Positions 22,673 to 24,201 of a stretch of DNA of 24,201 nucleotides are shown in pieces. Position numbers and translations under genes: made by a program. The DNA comes from UBA3792 sp964426415. GTDB taxonomy: Bacteria; Bacillota; Clostridia; Christensenellales; CAG-138. Below the pieces are notes generated by a model. The model saw only the letters and a list, made by a program, of their open reading frames with translations. It was not told where the DNA came from and searched no databases. The first letter of the stretch is position 1, and each line of letters opens with the position of its first letter. The stretch is taken from NCBI GenBank assembly GCA_964426415.1, contig CAYRQM010000029.1, positions 1-24,201 of the forward strand. The letters are read 5' to 3'.

Positions 22673-23962
22673 ATGGTTCCGTATGCAGAGCGTACACAAC
22701 AGGAATTGCGCGAGGAGCTGCGCCGTTTACAGGTCGCATATGCGGCAGAAAAGGCGCGTGGGCGCAAGCTGGATATGTCCCGCGGCAAGCCGGGGCGCGA
22801 TCAGTTGGCGCTGTCCATGCCGATGCTGACCGACGTCGTTTCGGAGGAGGACTGCTTTGTTGACGGCGTGGACGCCCGCAATTACGGCGTCCTGACCGGG
22901 CTGCCCGCCGCGAAACGGCTCTTTGCCGACCTGTTGGATGTACAGCCGTCGCAGGTGCTGGTCGGCGGCAACGCCAGCCTGCAGCTGATGTACGACCTGA
23001 TTTGCAAAGCGTTTACCCACGGGCTTTTGCACAGTCCCGCCCCGTGGCGGCTGCGCGGAACGATGCGCTTCCTTTGCCCCGCGCCCGGATACGACCGCCA
23101 CTTTCGCATCACGGAGCAGTTTGGCATGGAGCTGATTCCCATTGCCATGACGCCAAACGGCCCCGACATGGACGCGGTCGAGCAATGGGTGAAAGACCCT
23201 TCCGTGCTGGGCATGTGGTGTACGCCCAAATATTCCAATCCTGACGGCATCCTCTACGCCCGTCAGACGATAGCGCGCATTGCCGCGCTGCGCCCCGCCG
23301 CACCCGATTTTGCCCTGATGTGGGACAACGCCTACTGCGTGCACCAGTTTGACGGCGATTTTGTGCCCTTCCCCGACATGCTGTCGCTGTGCGCCGCGAA
23401 CGGCAACGCCGACATGGTATACGAGTTCGCGTCCACGTCCAAGATTACCTTCCCCGGCGCGGGCGTCGCCTGCATCGCGGCAAGCGAAGCCAACATCGCC
23501 CACCTTTCCAAGCTGCTTGCGGTGCAAATCATCAGCTTTGACAAGCTCAATCAGCTGCGCCATGTGCGGTTTCTCAAGGACAAGCAGACCACCCTGCAGC
23601 TGATGCGCCGACACGCCGCCATCCTCAAGCCGCGTTTTGAAGCCGTCTCCGACGCATTGGAACGCGAGATCGTCCCGCTGGGCATCGGGCATTTCAACCG
23701 TCCCACGGGCGGCTACTTCATCAGCCTGTACGCCATGCACGGCACGGCAAAACGTGCCTTGGCGCTTGCCAAGGAAGCGGGCGTCACCATGACGGAAGCG
23801 GGCGCCACCTACCCCTACGGCATCGACCCGTTTGACAGCAACATCCGCATCGCGCCGACGCTTCCGCCCGTCAAGGAGTTAGAAGAAGCGATTGCCGTGT
23901 TCTGCATCTGCCTGCGCATCGCGGCGGTGGAACAGCTGCTGCGCGCCGCACCCGCGGAATAA
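22673..23962 (+). CDS. Aspartate aminotransferase, PF12897-type fold-I PLP enzyme
   Basis: The 430-residue-class PLP enzyme looks like the PF12897 (subgroup Ic) aspartate aminotransferases. Seen: DMSRGKPGRDQL at 34-45, YGVLTGLPAAKRLFADLL at 71-88, CPAPGYDRHF at 135-144, TPKYSNPDG at 184-192 (Asn189), WDNAY at 217-221 (Asp218), and the PLP lysine Lys257 in STSKITFPG. It would exchange the amino group of aspartate and 2-oxoglutarate in the cytosol. I use the ATG at 22673, nine bases after AGGAG; the GTG at 22667 is too close to that site. It has its own promoter and a terminator about 54 bases downstream. Confidence 0.9.
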   Translation: MVPYAERTQQELREELRRLQVAYAAEKARGRKLDMSRGKPGRDQLALSMPMLTDVVSEEDCFVDGVDARNYGVLTGLPAAKRLFADLLDVQPSQVLVGGNASLQLMYDLICKAFTHGLLHSPAPWRLRGTMRFLCPAPGYDRHFRITEQFGMELIPIAMTPNGPDMDAVEQWVKDPSVLGMWCTPKYSNPDGILYARQTIARIAALRPAAPDFALMWDNAYCVHQFDGDFVPFPDMLSLCAANGNADMVYEFASTSKITFPGAGVACIAASEANIAHLSKLLAVQIISFDKLNQLRHVRFLKDKQTTLQLMRRHAAILKPRFEAVSDALEREIVPLGIGHFNRPTGGYFISLYAMHGTAKRALALAKEAGVTMTEAGATYPYGIDPFDSNIRIAPTLPPVKELEEAIAVFCICLRIAAVEQLLRAAPAE

Positions 23963-24016
23963 GCGTTCCGTTTGCAAGCGAGAATCCCTACATCAAAGGG
24001 TGTTCATTGACACGCA

Positions 24017-24046
24017 AAAAGCAGGCGCCCCATGACGCCTGCTTTT
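24017..24046 (+). terminator. Rho-independent terminator of the aminotransferase gene
   Basis: A perfect 11-bp stem (24017-24027 with 24036-24046), ending in A4/T4, has an 8-base loop. The A-run and T-run on the two sides make it potentially bidirectional. Confidence 0.82.
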
Positions 24047-24070
24047 GTCGTTCATTTCAGCATAAAACAC

Positions 24071-24201
24071 GTTGACATTCTGACACAGCGGTGTAGGGGC
24101 GGATAGTATCCGCCAGCCGTTCCCCGTTGTCATTCTGACGCAGCGAAGCAAGGAAGAATCTCCCGCTTGCGTGCGAGATCCTTCGCCGAAGCTCAGGATG
24201 A
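24071..24201. repeat. Intergenic palindromic repeat elements, cut by the window end
   Basis: Two 20-bp direct copies (24071-24090 and 24126-24145) agree at 18 positions. Between them lies a perfect palindrome, GGCGGATA-G-TATCCGCC (24098-24114). From 24130 to 24201 the sequence is an imperfect inverted repeat: TCATTCTGA (24130-24138) against TCAGGATGA (24193-24201), GCGAAG (24143-24148) against CTTCGC (24181-24186), and AATCTC against GAGAT(C) near the centre. Such short palindromes without genes are common as dispersed intergenic repeats in gut Firmicutes. No gene is seen from 23963 to the window end. Confidence 0.65.

Overview
The window looks like a chromosomal segment from a GC-rich, spore-forming member of the Bacillota, probably class Clostridia. 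The evidence is a SpoVT-type sporulation regulator, strong GGAGG-type ribosome binding sites, near-consensus sigma-A promoters (TTGACA/TTGCAA, 16-18 bp, TATAAT/TATACT), Firmicutes-style gene clusters (prmA-rsmE-mtaB-hit, ftsA-ftsZ), and a secreted protein with a dockerin-like module and a Pro-Thr linker. No rRNA, tRNA, phage, transposase or CRISPR array was seen. Genus cannot be assigned by eye.

Left part (1-6.6 kb): spoVT with a sigma-G-like promoter; a SAM methyltransferase gene bracketed by two near-identical terminators; a convergent secreted dockerin/PT-linker/metallo-beta-lactamase gene; azlCD (branched-chain amino acid export) divergent from an M18 aminopeptidase; and a PlsC-type acyltransferase convergent with the aminopeptidase.

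Middle (6.6-12.2 kb, all minus strand): murC with its own promoter and terminator; a tight prmA-rsmE-mtaB-hit translation/RNA-modification operon; and a membrane-anchored alpha/beta hydrolase whose promoter abuts its ATG.

Division region (12.2-17.6 kb): ftsA-ftsZ, then an unrecognised membrane protein with a large external domain. This overlaps tail-to-tail with a short comEC that lacks the usual C-terminal metallo-beta-lactamase domain. A ComEC-type metallo-beta-lactamase domain does occur in the secreted dockerin protein 13 kb away. comEC also has a promoter placed for leaderless transcription.

Right part (17.6-24.2 kb, all plus strand): a sirtuin; a four-gene operon (small PII-like candidate, CPA2 cation:proton antiporter, Mrp/NBP35 Fe-S carrier, C_GCAxxG_C_C protein) with an operator-like dyad in its promoter and a strong terminator; an iron-dependent alcohol dehydrogenase; an aspartate aminotransferase of the PF12897 type with its own promoter and terminator; and an intergenic palindromic repeat cut by the window end.

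Most genes are housekeeping. The less ordinary items are the dockerin-MBL protein with the separate short ComEC, the PII-like/antiporter/Mrp operon, two candidate leaderless genes, and the duplicated terminators around the methyltransferase.
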